Counted from the first letter of the stretch, positions 7,391 to 17,202 are shown. The stretch: 64,000 nt of DNA from Flavobacteriales bacterium UBA5040 (GCA_002415135.1 DIBY01000009.1:1-64000), one strand, 5' to 3'. The notes: generated by a model from the letters alone, not told the origin. Numbers and translations are program-made.

Positions 7391-8094
7391 TTACCTTTTA
7401 ATTTCTAAACGGTGAGCCGAAGCTGTCATTCTGTCCATTATTGCATCTGCTAGTGTAGGTTCATTAATGTAGTCGTACCACGATTCAACAGGAAGCTGTG
7501 AGGTAATGAGTACAGAGCTTTGCGCATATCGATCTTCCAGCAGATCCAGTAAAGTTAATCTTGTATCTGGATCCATCGGTTTGAGTCCAAAATCATCTAA
7601 TATTAACAGTTTGTTCGTTGCTATAGATTTAATCCACTTAAGGTAGGTACCATCAAGTTTTACTTGGATAAGGGTGTCCATAAAGCGATTCATACTAAAA
7701 TATAAAGTTTTATACCCTATAAACACGCAGATCGTCCTAATGCGCAAGCTAAATAACTTTTACCACAGCCTGTTGCTCCTGTAATAAGAACATTTTCGCC
7801 TCTTCTAATAAACTGTCCATCCGAGAGCCTTAAAATTTGTTCTTTCGTGATTCCCCGCTCTGGGGTACACATAATTTCTTCAGGGACTGCAAAATACCGA
7901 AGTCGGCTAGCTTTGAGGTACTTTTGAGTTTTTGCGTGGTCTCGATGTTCGATTTCTGCCTGAACGATACCGGCTACGAGTTCATGCACGTTTTGTAATT
8001 GGTGAACAGGCAAGTCTGCAATGGCAGAGTACCGCAATGCCATATCTCCTAAACGAAGTGTTTGCAATTGTTCAATTGTTTGATCTGTGTTCAT
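7391..8094 (-). pseudogene. istB: IS21-like helper ATPase IstB, frameshifted
   Basis: IstB is the AAA+ helper of IS21 transposition. The first part runs from MNTDQTIEQLQTLRLG to the Walker A motif GATGCGKSYLACALGRSAC and then stops (near 7717). The other part continues in another frame from GYKTLYFSMNRF through Walker B LLILDDFG to the end at 7391. A single-base loss near 7715-7725 explains the break. The combined length of about 235 residues is near normal for the family. Sequencing error or programmed shifting cannot be excluded. Confidence 0.8.
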
Positions 8095-8104
8095 ATAAAT
8101 AAAT

Positions 8105-9232
8105 TTAATTGTATTCTTGGGAGCCGCGGATATTGGTATGGGATCCAATCTTGTGCGAGTGGCCTTCACTTGGTTTTTCTTCCAAAAGGTCCATCTTATT
8201 CGTAATAATGTTTTTTATAGTAGTGTAATTAAAACGACACCCTCTTAAGGCTCTTTGGCATGCTCCTTCGATACGCTCTGGGTATTGCCTAGCGATACGT
8301 AGAAGTCCTTGACAGGACTGCAAAGACTGATCTAAGATTGTTTTGTCCTCCATTACCTTTTTAAACAACGCACGGGTACAGGGACCATACTGTTCTGCTT
8401 GATGCAGGTACATGTCTGGATCCCATAAGTTTTGTTCCACTATCCGTCTATGATGCGGCGGTTGATGATCAGGCAACGTGGTATAGGTGTATGGACGGTA
8501 GTTTCGTCTATGTAATGCAATACGGGTGTTTTGAAGATAAATCTCAATATGGTCTGTACAATAAACAACATTCACACTACTGCCAATGTATTTAAATGGC
8601 ACACTGTAATAGTGTTTATCTTCACCAACCATAATGTGGTAGTTGCTTTGGATTTTAGCTTTTGTATAATGTTTGATTACAAAAGATTTTTGCACAAGAG
8701 CTTGTAGTAGAGGTTTCTCCTCATTCTCAAAGCGATCCTTACGGCTGTAAGTTCTTCCCTGAAAGTTTTGTTCGTGATGCTTTGTAAGTTGTAGTCTTAT
8801 GGCTTTATTTAGATCCTCAAGACTGGTGAATTTTTCATTGCGAAGAGGCGCGTAAATACGCCGGTAAGCATTTAATACCGCACCTTCCACAGTGGCTTTA
8901 TCACGTGGCTTCCTTACACGGGCAACCTTCAAGACGATTTGATTATAATTCCCCCATTGTTCTATCAAATCATTAAATTTAGGCTCATATCGACAGGACC
9001 GAACAACCCATTGCTTCATATTATCTGATTTAGCGATCTCAGGACAACCTCCAAAGTATGATATTGAATTGTTTAAGGCGCGAATAACTTGTGGAACGGA
9101 TGCGTTAGCAAGTGCTTCAACATAACTATAGCCACTGTAAGGCAAGACCACCACAAAAACAGGAACATCAATCTGCACTCCTGTATTAGGGTCAAAATAA
9201 TGAAGCTTATCACCTGCAAAATCCACTTGCAT
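8105..9232 (-). pseudogene. istA: IS21-like transposase IstA, 5' truncated
   Basis: The 375 residues cover the DDE catalytic core and the C-terminal domain. The first acidic residue is in VDFAGD near the start, the second in SDN, and the Glu in KATVEGAV. The N-terminal helix-turn-helix region of about 120 residues is missing: in frame upstream there is only NSRINQRTSNL before a stop codon. It overlaps the istB region as usual in IS21. It is presumably inactive because it lacks the DNA-binding part. Confidence 0.8.
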
Positions 9233-9457
9233 TAAATTCGACGTTCTCTGGTTAATCCTGCTATTTAATTCCCCTAATTACACTGCTTAGTTTTACATAG
9301 AAGACATAGCTCTTCTGATCTTATTTCATAATTAATTACGATATTATGCATAGCCAAACGGCTAGGCTACATGGTATTTTGGCGATTACATATAATGTTT
9401 TACGCCATTATATTTCCCTTAACGCAAATTTTTATGTGAGAATTCTCCTTTTTTATT

Positions 9458-9465
9458 TACTTTTG
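9458..9465 (+). promoter_or_regulatory. Probable -7 promoter element for the TonB receptor/PepSY pair
   Basis: TACTTTTG matches the Bacteroidota -7 consensus TAnnTTTG and lies about 53 bases before the receptor start codon. The surrounding 9240-9517 region has no gene. The AT-rich stretch just downstream could hold a Fur-type operator, but I cannot define one. Confidence 0.4.
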
Positions 9466-9517
9466 TTTTTAATTAGAATAAATAAAAATTAGAACATTAA
9501 ACTATTGAAGGCCGAAC

Positions 9518-11632
9518 ATGAAACAATCATCATTATTTTTTTTATTAAGTGCATATTTTGTAAATGCGCAAACAACTGATTCTTTACAGAATAACCAATC
9601 ACTTAGGGACACCTCTATAGAAGAGGTTGTAATTACAGCGGGACGAAAAATGGAATACATCAGTAAAATTCCATCTTCAGTAACAGTGATAAACCAAAAA
9701 CAAATCCAAGAGCAATTAACATTTACAACTGATGTATCGCAGATTATTGGTAATCTGGTGCCAGGCCTTAGTGTCAGTAATAATAAATCAACAAATTCCG
9801 GGCAGACTCTCCGGGGCAGAACTGTTTTGGTTCTTGTTGATGGTATTCCTCAATCGACCCCATTAATGAATGGTGCAAGGGATATACGAACTTTAGATGC
9901 TAGTGTTATCGAGCGCATTGAGGTAATAAAAGGTGCTACATCAATCTATGGTAATGGAGCCGGCGGAGGTATCATTAACTATATAACGAAAAAGAATTTT
10001 AGTACAAAACCTATCTCGGGACTTTCTTCAGTAGGTGTTTCAGTAAATCCTTATCATAGCAGTGGCACGTTAGGTTACAGAGCATCACAATTTTTTTCTG
10101 GTCAATTAAATAAGTTTTCTTATATGTTAGGAGGTTCTATTGATTATACAGGTTTACAAAGAGATGCGGAAGGAGTTGTGCTAGGACAAACAGATGGCAC
10201 AAGTAATTCATATCAAAACAATGTTTATGCTAAATTACATTATGTCCTTAATGAAGTTTCTGCAATGAGCTTAATGTATAATTTTTATAACAGTACTCAA
10301 CATACCAAATACATCAGTGAGAATGGTGTTTTTGGAGAGTCCCCAACGATAGGAGTTCGAGGTGTGGATCCTGGTGAAAATACAGGTACACCATTTAATC
10401 ACAACTTCATATTGAAATATACCAATAATAAAATTTTCGGAAATACTCAATTTGATGCATCCCTCTATCTGAATTCCTTTCGATCGATGAATCGGTATGT
10501 TGTTTCGACAAAATCATGGTATGGACCAGGTCAAACGCAAATTAACTCCAATAAAAAAGGATTACGTTTAAATTTCAATACTCCATTTACCTTTGCAAAT
10601 ATGGAGGGAGAGGTTACTTATGGATTGGATTTCTTAAACGATATCACTTATCAAGATTTAACTGATGGTAGAATCTATGTACCTAAAATGAATATGAACA
10701 GTATTGCTCCTTATACCCAGCTTAAGCTAGATCTTACGCAAGATTTAATTTTAAAAGGTGGAGTTCGTTACGAAAATTCGCAGGTAGACGTAAAAGATTT
10801 TACAACGCTCGCTAAGGCAGCTGACGGATCAGGTGCAATTGCGGTACAAGCAGGTAAATTTCCTTATCGAGGAGCAACTTATAATGCTGGCTTAAGATAT
10901 GCGAAATATAAAATATTCAATCCATTTGTCAGTTTTACCCAAGGGTTCTCCGTAAATGAGTTAGGAAGATTGGTTAGATCTGCGAAAGAAAGTACGCTAA
11001 CCAACGTTAATACCAAGCCTGTTTTAACCAATAATTACGAACTTGGATTTTCTTCCAGATATGATATTTTTTCTTTGACCGCAGCATATTTCGTGAGTTC
11101 ATCGGAAGATGGTGTAAATCTCGTCGAAGACAATAATGGACTTCTGAGACCAGAGCGAGCTCCAGAAAAGACGAATGGATTTGAAATAACCTTAGACGCC
11201 AACATTTCTACAAAGTGGAAAGCTGGAGGTACTTATGCATACGTAGAAGGCAAAGCAGAAAATGAGGGTGGCAGCAAAAAATATCTAAGTGGTTCTCGTA
11301 TAGCACCACCCAAAGCAACAGCCTTTGTACGATATGCACCAACTGCACAATTTAATTTTGCATTAAACTGGTTAATGACTGGCAATCGAGATCGTTTCGG
11401 AACAAATGCAAAAGGCTTGTACGATGGTGGTACTGCTCCAGTGAAAAGTGTTAATCTATTCAATTTTTCAGCTAATTATGAACTGAATGAGAACTGGGCA
11501 ATGAGCCTTGGTTTGGATAATCTGTTTAATCAAAATTACTATACGATAGCAAGTCAATATAGTGCTAATGCAGCAAATTATGTGAAAGGAGTTGGTGCAA
11601 CTGGAATGTTTATGGTCTATTACAAATTTTAA
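9518..11632 (+). CDS. TonB-dependent outer-membrane receptor, probably siderophore/iron
   Basis: The 704-residue protein has a signal peptide (about 1-18, ending VNAQ). A plug domain follows at about 35-150: EEVVITAGRKMEYISKIPSS, LVLVDGIP, ERIEVIKGATSIYGNGAGGG. The rest is a 22-strand barrel ending in the aromatic residue F that TonB barrels need. It transports a scarce ligand into the periplasm with energy from TonB-ExbBD. Its stop codon directly precedes the start codon of a PepSY membrane protein, a pairing usual for ferric siderophores, so iron uptake is inferred. It lies in the tRNA-Ser island, so it may have been acquired by transfer. Confidence 0.85.
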   Translation: MKQSSLFFLLSAYFVNAQTTDSLQNNQSLRDTSIEEVVITAGRKMEYISKIPSSVTVINQKQIQEQLTFTTDVSQIIGNLVPGLSVSNNKSTNSGQTLRGRTVLVLVDGIPQSTPLMNGARDIRTLDASVIERIEVIKGATSIYGNGAGGGIINYITKKNFSTKPISGLSSVGVSVNPYHSSGTLGYRASQFFSGQLNKFSYMLGGSIDYTGLQRDAEGVVLGQTDGTSNSYQNNVYAKLHYVLNEVSAMSLMYNFYNSTQHTKYISENGVFGESPTIGVRGVDPGENTGTPFNHNFILKYTNNKIFGNTQFDASLYLNSFRSMNRYVVSTKSWYGPGQTQINSNKKGLRLNFNTPFTFANMEGEVTYGLDFLNDITYQDLTDGRIYVPKMNMNSIAPYTQLKLDLTQDLILKGGVRYENSQVDVKDFTTLAKAADGSGAIAVQAGKFPYRGATYNAGLRYAKYKIFNPFVSFTQGFSVNELGRLVRSAKESTLTNVNTKPVLTNNYELGFSSRYDIFSLTAAYFVSSSEDGVNLVEDNNGLLRPERAPEKTNGFEITLDANISTKWKAGGTYAYVEGKAENEGGSKKYLSGSRIAPPKATAFVRYAPTAQFNFALNWLMTGNRDRFGTNAKGLYDGGTAPVKSVNLFNFSANYELNENWAMSLGLDNLFNQNYYTIASQYSANAANYVKGVGATGMFMVYYKF

Positions 11633-12793
11633 ATGATAAAAAAATCATCTCTTTGGTTACACAAGTGGCTTGGTCTTTTCACAGGTCTAATTGTCTTTAT
11701 TGTTAGTATTACCGGATGCATCTATGTTTTCTATGATGATCTTAAAATAATTACCTATCCCGAAAGGTTTATAATAACTGAAAGAATTCCTACTAAAAAA
11801 ACTGCTAAACCCTTGTCGGAACTGGTCACATTGGCTAACCAAACTTTACCTGAAGGAGAAGAAATAAACCGGGTGGATATTTATCCGTCGAAGGACAGAA
11901 CCTGGGTTTTCCGCGGAATGAAATTAGATAAGAAAAAAATTTGGTATTCTGAAAATACGGTATATCACAAAAGAATTTATATAGATCCTTATCTGGCTAA
12001 AGTACAATATGTAGAAAACTCTAAATTTGAATTTTTTCAGGTAGTTTTGCAGATTCATCGCACTCTGTTGCTAGGTTCGTTCGGCGGGACTATCGTTGGA
12101 GTGTCGACCATCATCTTCCTGATCATGTGCTTCACTGGACTCATCTTGTGGTGGCCTAAGAAATGGAAAAAAAAGATGGTTAGAAAAGCCGTTTGGGTAG
12201 ATTTTCGCGTAAAATGGAAACGTTTAGTGTATGATCTGCATAATGTGCTTGGGTTTCAAAGTTTGATTTTTGCAATAATCATTGCGTTCTTTGGACTAAC
12301 TTTTTCTTTTCCTGTTCTAAATGAAGCTATTTCTAAATTATTAAACGGTAAAGATGCAGTAGAAGAGAGCAGTCTAGATAAACATCTAAAAAGCACCGTA
12401 AAAACTAGCGCTAACAATGTTCGCAGTGAATCTTTAGTCAAGACGTTAGCCCTTCATCCCGAGGCAGACATGATATCCATACGATTGCGAGATTCTGAAA
12501 AAGACCATGATGTGCGAGTCAGATTGGAGAAAGATAAGACAAGTGCATTTAAATGGTATTATTTTGATCAAAAAACGGGAAATTTAAATAAGATAAGAAG
12601 TAGCGATAATTTACGAAATGGCGACTATATTGCCAGTAAGAATTATGACCTGCACACGGGCGGAATTGGTGGGTATCCTACAAAAATATTAGCTTTCTTT
12701 GTTTCTTTGATTTGCGCATCGCTTCCCGTAACCGGTACAATTGTCTGGTGGAATAAGCGTCCGAAAAAAGGAAGGAAAATAAAGAAGGTTTAA
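11633..12793 (+). CDS. PepSY-associated TM protein (iron-reductase-like, PiuB type)
   Basis: The 386-residue inner-membrane protein begins LHKWLGLFTGLIVFIVSITG, the PepSY_TM signature. Further membrane segments lie at about 141-170, 203-228 and 350-372. A large periplasmic loop follows the first segment, and conserved His residues sit in the helices (LHKW, QIHRTLL, LHNVLGF, DLHTG). Such proteins accompany siderophore receptors and probably help release iron by reduction at the inner membrane. The ATG starts at the base after the receptor's TAA, so the two genes are translated from one mRNA. Confidence 0.85.
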   Translation: MIKKSSLWLHKWLGLFTGLIVFIVSITGCIYVFYDDLKIITYPERFIITERIPTKKTAKPLSELVTLANQTLPEGEEINRVDIYPSKDRTWVFRGMKLDKKKIWYSENTVYHKRIYIDPYLAKVQYVENSKFEFFQVVLQIHRTLLLGSFGGTIVGVSTIIFLIMCFTGLILWWPKKWKKKMVRKAVWVDFRVKWKRLVYDLHNVLGFQSLIFAIIIAFFGLTFSFPVLNEAISKLLNGKDAVEESSLDKHLKSTVKTSANNVRSESLVKTLALHPEADMISIRLRDSEKDHDVRVRLEKDKTSAFKWYYFDQKTGNLNKIRSSDNLRNGDYIASKNYDLHTGGIGGYPTKILAFFVSLICASLPVTGTIVWWNKRPKKGRKIKKV

Positions 12794-12871
12794 GGTTTTG
12801 ACTCGCAGAATTTTGTCATTTTCTAATAATATTTTCCACAATCTTTTTTTTATATTTTTTGAAATTTTTAT

Positions 12872-12922
12872 AAGTGATCTGCATTTTTCTCTTTTAAAGT
12901 AAAAGACAGATCACTTTTTTTT
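12872..12922 (+). terminator. Rho-independent terminator after the TonB/PepSY operon
   Basis: AAGTGATCTG (12872-12881) and CAGATCACTT (12907-12916) form a perfect 10-bp stem followed by a T run. Confidence 0.8.
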
Positions 12923-12926
12923 CCCT

Positions 12927-12978
12927 TTAATTTTAATCTCTCTTTAATCTTCTTAATTTTAATCTCTCTTTAATCTTC
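12927..12978. repeat. Perfect 26-bp tandem duplication
   Basis: A 26-base unit, TTAATTTTAATCTCTCTTTA plus ATCTTC, occurs twice in direct succession (12927-12952 and 12953-12978) between the PepSY terminator and the integrase gene. It may be a recombination scar or a replication slip. Confidence 0.85.
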
Positions 12979-13079
12979 GTATCATCTTGCACTTCTGATT
13001 GTTTCCTTTGCGAGTCTAAATTAAATTTGCATCAAATCAATATTCCACAAAAAAATCAGCAGGAAAACTTTAGCTCTTC

Positions 13080-14339
13080 TCATTGCGGCCTCTTATAGAA
13101 ATTGCTTTTGATCATGGTTTTCTTCTTTTCGTTTTTATGCAATACCTTTTTTAGCAAATTCATATCCTCACCAATTTTTCGATCTTGAATTTTAGCATAA
13201 TGCTGAGTCATTTGAACATTAGAGTGTCCCAACATTTTACTAACCGTCTCAAGTGGCACCCCATTATTCAATGTTACAGTAGTTGCAAAAGTATGTCTGG
13301 CTGTATGAAAACTAATATCAAAGTCCAATTCACACAAAGTGGCAATTTCTTTTAAATACTCATTCATCTTCTGATTGCTTAAAACCGGTAAAACTTTCTC
13401 ATCATTTAAACATTTTACATTGGTTTTATAGCGGTCTAAAATCTCATTTGCAATTGGAAGAAGAGGGATACTTGCCTCAACCTTTGTTTTTGTTCTTTTT
13501 ATTTTGATCCACTTTTCGCCATTTGCATTAATTGATATATTTTCATGTGCTAATTTCTTAACGTCTGAATACGCTAAACCTGTAAAACAACAAAAGAGAA
13601 ATATATCGCGAATGGTCCTTAACCTTTCAGTACTGAATACTTTATTTTTTATTTTTTCTAATTCATTTTCTGTAAGAAAGCGTACATCTGTAATGACAAT
13701 TTTAGATTTATAAGTAGCAAAAGGGTTTTTAATAATCCACTCGTTATCTAAACATATGTTGATAATTTTCTGAAAATTTTTAATATACTTTACTGCTGAG
13801 TTATTGGCGCAATTACGTACCGTTCTTAGAAAGAATTCATAATCTGAAATAAATGCAGGATTAATTTCTCTTACGTCAATATCTGAAATATTATATTTCC
13901 ACATCATAAACTGCTGAGTATGTCTAAGAGAGGTTTCATACCGCTCCCAGGTTCCATGAGCAAATCCTCGCCCTATTAATTCTTTTATTTGATTATTGTG
14001 ATCTTGAAAAGCTTCTACTAAAGTTACTTTTCGTTCATCAATCCCCAGAAATCTATTCTTCAGACATTCACATGTAATAATTTTTCGATTGTTTAATAGA
14101 TAGTTGTAAGATTCGAACATTTTTGCCCGCAGACTTTCGAGGAATGAATTAAAAGATTTTGCATGAGAAGAATTTCCAAAGACTTTTCCGGCTTTAGAAT
14201 TCCATTCTTTCGTTTGAATCGTTTTTCCTGTCGAAATTTCTTTTCGTTTTCCATCAATGGTAATTCGCATATAAACTGCTGAAAGTTCAGAATTACCTTT
14301 TGTTCTTTTTGCATAGAATAGTAAACAGTAGGTTTGCAT
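13080..14339 (-). CDS. Tyrosine recombinase / integrase of a tRNA-Ser island
   Basis: The 419-residue protein has an N-terminal arm-binding domain (CLLFYAKRTKGNSELSAVYMRI), a SAM-like core-binding domain (about 115-200) and a catalytic domain. The catalytic domain includes TGLAYSDVKKL, HTARHTFATT (His and Arg II) and LGHSNVQMTQHYAKI with the nucleophilic Tyr. This is the common Bacteroidota integrase type of conjugative and other integrative elements. It lies 250 bases from the 3' end of a tRNA-Ser gene, the expected position for an island that entered at that tRNA. It appears intact and full length. Confidence 0.88.
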   Translation of the reverse strand: MQTYCLLFYAKRTKGNSELSAVYMRITIDGKRKEISTGKTIQTKEWNSKAGKVFGNSSHAKSFNSFLESLRAKMFESYNYLLNNRKIITCECLKNRFLGIDERKVTLVEAFQDHNNQIKELIGRGFAHGTWERYETSLRHTQQFMMWKYNISDIDVREINPAFISDYEFFLRTVRNCANNSAVKYIKNFQKIINICLDNEWIIKNPFATYKSKIVITDVRFLTENELEKIKNKVFSTERLRTIRDIFLFCCFTGLAYSDVKKLAHENISINANGEKWIKIKRTKTKVEASIPLLPIANEILDRYKTNVKCLNDEKVLPVLSNQKMNEYLKEIATLCELDFDISFHTARHTFATTVTLNNGVPLETVSKMLGHSNVQMTQHYAKIQDRKIGEDMNLLKKVLHKNEKKKTMIKSNFYKRPQ

Positions 14340-14535
14340 AGGTCATGATTTTAAAGGTTAATAAATTTATTTCGAAACCTCTAAACCTACAAGATGTTCA
14401 ATAGATGAATAGGCGATGAATAGGCTGTTTAATGCTAAATTCGGTGAGTACCTCTTTTTATTTTTCTACTACTCACCTTGGTACTCCCTTTTGTTTTGCA
14501 TTAATTTGATATAATTTGATATATCATAAATACAA

Positions 14536-14569
14536 AAAAGCCTTTAAATACTAGTATTTAAAGGCTTTT
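14536..14569. terminator. Perfect 34-bp palindrome, bidirectional terminator of tRNA-Ser
   Basis: The sequence AAAAGCCTTTAAATACTA (first half) is followed exactly by its reverse complement. It carries a T tail on either strand. It lies just after the 3' end of the tRNA-Ser gene and can also stop transcription from the other side. Confidence 0.8.
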
Positions 14570-14593
14570 GATGTGTTTTGGTTGTTCACCAAG

Positions 14594-14678
14594 CGGAGAA
14601 CTAGGGATTCGAACCCCAGGACCTGTTACAGTCAACAGTTTTCAAGACTGCCGCAATCGACCACTCTGCCAGTTCTCC
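14594..14678 (-). tRNA. tRNA-Ser(UGA)
   Basis: On the minus strand the gene begins GGAGAACTGGCAGAGTGG and ends AGTTCTCCG, so the acceptor stem pairs perfectly and the discriminator is G. The anticodon arm CAGTCTTGAAAACTG gives anticodon TGA. The long variable arm and GGTTCGAATCC T-arm are those of tRNA-Ser. CCA is not encoded. Its 3' end probably served as the attachment site for the island with the integrase at 13080. Confidence 0.97.
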
Positions 14679-14786
14679 AACTAAAATTGATTTCTCTTTT
14701 TCAGTGGTGCAAATATAAAGACCTTTTCGATAGTGACCAAATTATTTTCAAAAAAAATTTTAATCCATTCATTATCAAAGTGAAAA

Positions 14787-15104
14787 TTAATTTTTCGCCA
14801 CCTGTAAACCGAGGTAAACCGCGCCTAAACCTACCATCACACTCAATAATATGTAAAATAACAAGATCGGATAGTTGCCATTTTCATACAAAGAAAAGTT
14901 CTCGGCTGAAAACGTAGAGAAAGTAGTAAAGCCACCACAAAATCCGGTGATCAACAAAAACTTCAGATAATTATCCACTTTAAGGAAATAAGAAGTAAGC
15001 ACGCCGATTAGGAAACAGCCTATGATATTCACCACAAAGGTGCCCATCGGGAACGAATTGACATTCCATAACTTCTGGGTATAGTTGGAGATCAGGAAGC
15101 GCAA
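14787..15104 (-). CDS. crcB: CrcB/Fluc-type fluoride channel, apparent loss of the normal start codon
   Basis: The visible 105 residues have membrane helices with the Fluc signatures FPMGTFVVNIIGCFLIG and GFCGGFTTFSTFS. The protein exports fluoride as a dimer. The homologous frame continues upstream as RNLFYIFIGGGLGSVL, which is the missing first helix. At the position expected for ATG (15150-15152) the codon is ATC, and no ATG, GTG or TTG precedes it in frame. The only start left is TTG at 15104, which would drop the first helix. Upstream lies a GATGATAGATG micro-repeat. The gene is thus either broken by one substitution or read from a very unusual start. Confidence 0.8.
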   Translation of the reverse strand: MRFLISNYTQKLWNVNSFPMGTFVVNIIGCFLIGVLTSYFLKVDNYLKFLLITGFCGGFTTFSTFSAENFSLYENGNYPILLFYILLSVMVGLGAVYLGLQVAKN

Positions 15105-15167
15105 TACACTTCCTAATCCGCCTCCTATGAATATGTAGAAGAGATTTCTGATGGGTGTGTTGGGTGT

Positions 15168-15207
15168 TGGATGTTAGATGATGGATGATAGATGATAGAT
15201 GATGGAG
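15168..15207. repeat. Low-complexity GATGATAGATG repeat upstream of crcB
   Basis: Units of GATG, GATA and GGATGATAGATGATAGAT fill the region where the crcB ribosome-binding site should be. Such strings are common in Weeksellaceae intergenic DNA. Expansion here may have replaced the 5' region of crcB. Confidence 0.6.
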
Positions 15208-15296
15208 GGTAAAAGTTAGATAAAAATTTTAATTGGATTACTCAACCTAAGTTCCATTACTTTTTACCTGGCTCTTTTGACCTGGCTCTTCGATAA

Positions 15297-16238
15297 CTAT
15301 ACCAATTCGCCTAAATATTTCTCAGCATCCATAGCGCCCATACATCCACTTCCCGCGGCGGTGATCGCCTGACGGTAATGGCTGTCCTGAACATCACCTA
15401 CGGCAAAAACTCCGGGTAAATTTGTTTTGGAGGAACCGGGAATGGTATTGATATATCCGTTTTCATCTAAATCGATCTGACCTTTAAATACTTCTGTATT
15501 TGGTTTGTGACCAATGGCGATAAAAATTCCATGAACATCGATCTTCGAAGTTTCCTGCGTTTGGTTATTGATCACTACTCCTCTTTCCACTAAGTTATTT
15601 TCACCTTCAATTCCGGTTAATTCGTGGTTGAATTTTACTTCGATATTTGCAGTGTTGTTCACGCGGTGAATCATCGCTTTGGAGGCACGCATATAGTCTT
15701 TACGAACCAAGATCGTTACTTTGTTCACCAACTTCGCCAAATAAGTTGCTTCCTCAGCGGCAGTATCTCCGGCTCCGACCACGATCACATCTTTTCCTTT
15801 GTAGAAAAATCCGTCACATGTTGCACAAGCAGAAACTCCTCCACCCATGTATTTCTTCTCATCGTCTAAGCCCAAATATTTTGCGGTAGCTCCGGTGGAA
15901 ATAATAACGGTTTTCGCCAAGATCTCTCTGTTGCCCGCCCACAATTTATGAACGCCACCGACTTCCTGAGAAAATTCGGCTTTAGTGATCATTTCATAGT
16001 GCACTTTGGTTTCGAATCTTTCGGCCTGTTTTTGCAGATCCATCATCATTTCGGGACCTGTAATTCCGTTGGGGTAGCCTGGGAAATTGTCAACTTCTGT
16101 GGTTGTTGTTAATTGTCCACCTGGCTCTAAGCCGGTAAATAATTCTGGTTTTAAGTCGGCTCTGGCTGCATAAATTGCTGCTGTAAAACCGGCTGGTCCT
16201 GAACCTACAATCACACAGTCTAAAATATTGTCTTCCAT
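15297..16238 (-). CDS. trxB: Thioredoxin reductase (NADPH)
   Basis: At 313 residues it has the normal length of low-molecular-weight thioredoxin reductase. The FAD site VGSGPAGFTAAIYAARADL is at 11-29, the redox pair CATC at 138-141, the NADPH site VVGAGDTAAEEATYL at about 153-167, and the C-terminal FAD motif GVFAVGDV. It reduces thioredoxin in the cytoplasm using NADPH. Confidence 0.97.
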   Translation of the reverse strand: MEDNILDCVIVGSGPAGFTAAIYAARADLKPELFTGLEPGGQLTTTTEVDNFPGYPNGITGPEMMMDLQKQAERFETKVHYEMITKAEFSQEVGGVHKLWAGNREILAKTVIISTGATAKYLGLDDEKKYMGGGVSACATCDGFFYKGKDVIVVGAGDTAAEEATYLAKLVNKVTILVRKDYMRASKAMIHRVNNTANIEVKFNHELTGIEGENNLVERGVVINNQTQETSKIDVHGIFIAIGHKPNTEVFKGQIDLDENGYINTIPGSSKTNLPGVFAVGDVQDSHYRQAITAAGSGCMGAMDAEKYLGELV

Positions 16239-16340
16239 TATTTATTATTAGATTTAAAATTGATTTTTAAGTTGTCAAAAATCGTGATTTATTTCGGGGT
16301 AACGAAGCTTTTGGTGATGAATTTTGTCAATTGCACCGTT

Positions 16341-17102
16341 TTAGTTTTCGTTTAGAAATTTCAAAAAATAGGTTAGAATTTCTTTTTTCTGTTCTGTCGT
16401 GCCGCTTTTATCCATGTCATTATGAATGGTATTCGGAAGTTTAATGATTGTCATTCCTAACTTTTTCTGTTGTTCTAAAGTTGGTAAAACACCAGCATCG
16501 GCTGGTTGATCACTGGAACGCAGTGAGTACATTTTCGGTTTTGAGAGATGCGGAAAAGGATATCTTCTTTGATCTAAAGTGATCAGTTTCCAAACAAGAT
16601 CTGGATGTAGCGCCACAAACAGAACACTCATGTCGCCGCCATTAGAATGTCCAGCGATAGTGACTTTTTGATAATTCAGCTTGGTGAAATCTCTCTTTAA
16701 TTGATTCAGAACAAACAATATATTTTCGGCACCGCGATCCCAATTTGGACGTCGCACCACTAGCGGTTTTCCTTCTAATGGAACCAAATCATCAGTTGGA
16801 AGTTCGTGCTGAATACTGGCGACGAAATATCCTTTCTCAGCTAAATTGGAGAGCAGGTAGTTGTAGTCCAAGTTACTGTCGGGATTATTTCTGCCGTAGC
16901 CATGACTGAATATTACGACAGGCATTTTTTTAAATGCTAAACTTTCTTTGTAATAAAAAGCAACCGGAATTTTTCGGTCTCTGGAAGCGTCAAAGTATTC
17001 AACAGTTTTATTAGGCTGGGAAACATCTTCGATGGTCGAATTACGGTTTGTTTTACACGAAAACAAAAATTGAAACAAAGAAAAAAATACGAGTTTATTC
17101 AT
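16341..17102 (-). CDS. Lipoprotein alpha/beta hydrolase
   Basis: I chose the internal ATG at 17102 because it gives a clean lipoprotein signal, MNKLVFFSLFQFLFSC, with the lipobox Cys. An upstream ATG at 17126 adds eight residues. The hydrolase fold shows an oxyanion region VVIFSHGYGRNN, the nucleophile elbow AGHSNGGDMS and a late His in PNTIHNDM. It resembles dienelactone/PAF-acetylhydrolase-like esterases. Being a lipoprotein it acts in the cell envelope, and its substrate is unknown. Confidence 0.8.
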   Translation of the reverse strand: MNKLVFFSLFQFLFSCKTNRNSTIEDVSQPNKTVEYFDASRDRKIPVAFYYKESLAFKKMPVVIFSHGYGRNNPDSNLDYNYLLSNLAEKGYFVASIQHELPTDDLVPLEGKPLVVRRPNWDRGAENILFVLNQLKRDFTKLNYQKVTIAGHSNGGDMSVLFVALHPDLVWKLITLDQRRYPFPHLSKPKMYSLRSSDQPADAGVLPTLEQQKKLGMTIIKLPNTIHNDMDKSGTTEQKKEILTYFLKFLNEN

Positions 17103-17202
17103 AGATGAATTTTTTAATTTTATCAATGCGGGTTAATATAAATTCACTTTGCGACCCGGCTTGAATGAAGCTCTTTTTGTGAAACGCAGTGGAACAAAAA
17201 AG

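Larger units (their letters stand above)
7265..9260 (-). mobile_element. Degenerate IS21-like insertion sequence
   Basis: One end carries two related terminal repeats, ATTCCGAACAAAGTACACCA (7265-7284) and ATTCCGACGCAAAGTACACCA (7288-7308). Multiple terminal repeats are typical of IS21. Inside are istB (frameshifted) and istA (5' truncated), in the usual overlapping order on the minus strand. No matching end was found near 9260, so the istA side is deleted and the element is not autonomous. Confidence 0.8.

Noticed and set aside
13080..14339. The intact recombinase as the enzyme for the attC-like sites
   Set aside because: It is of the arm-binding integrase type placed at a tRNA, unlike integron integrases, so island integration is the simpler explanation.
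14573..14917. A 114-codon plus-strand frame
   Set aside because: It runs antisense through tRNA-Ser and crcB and has no family features.
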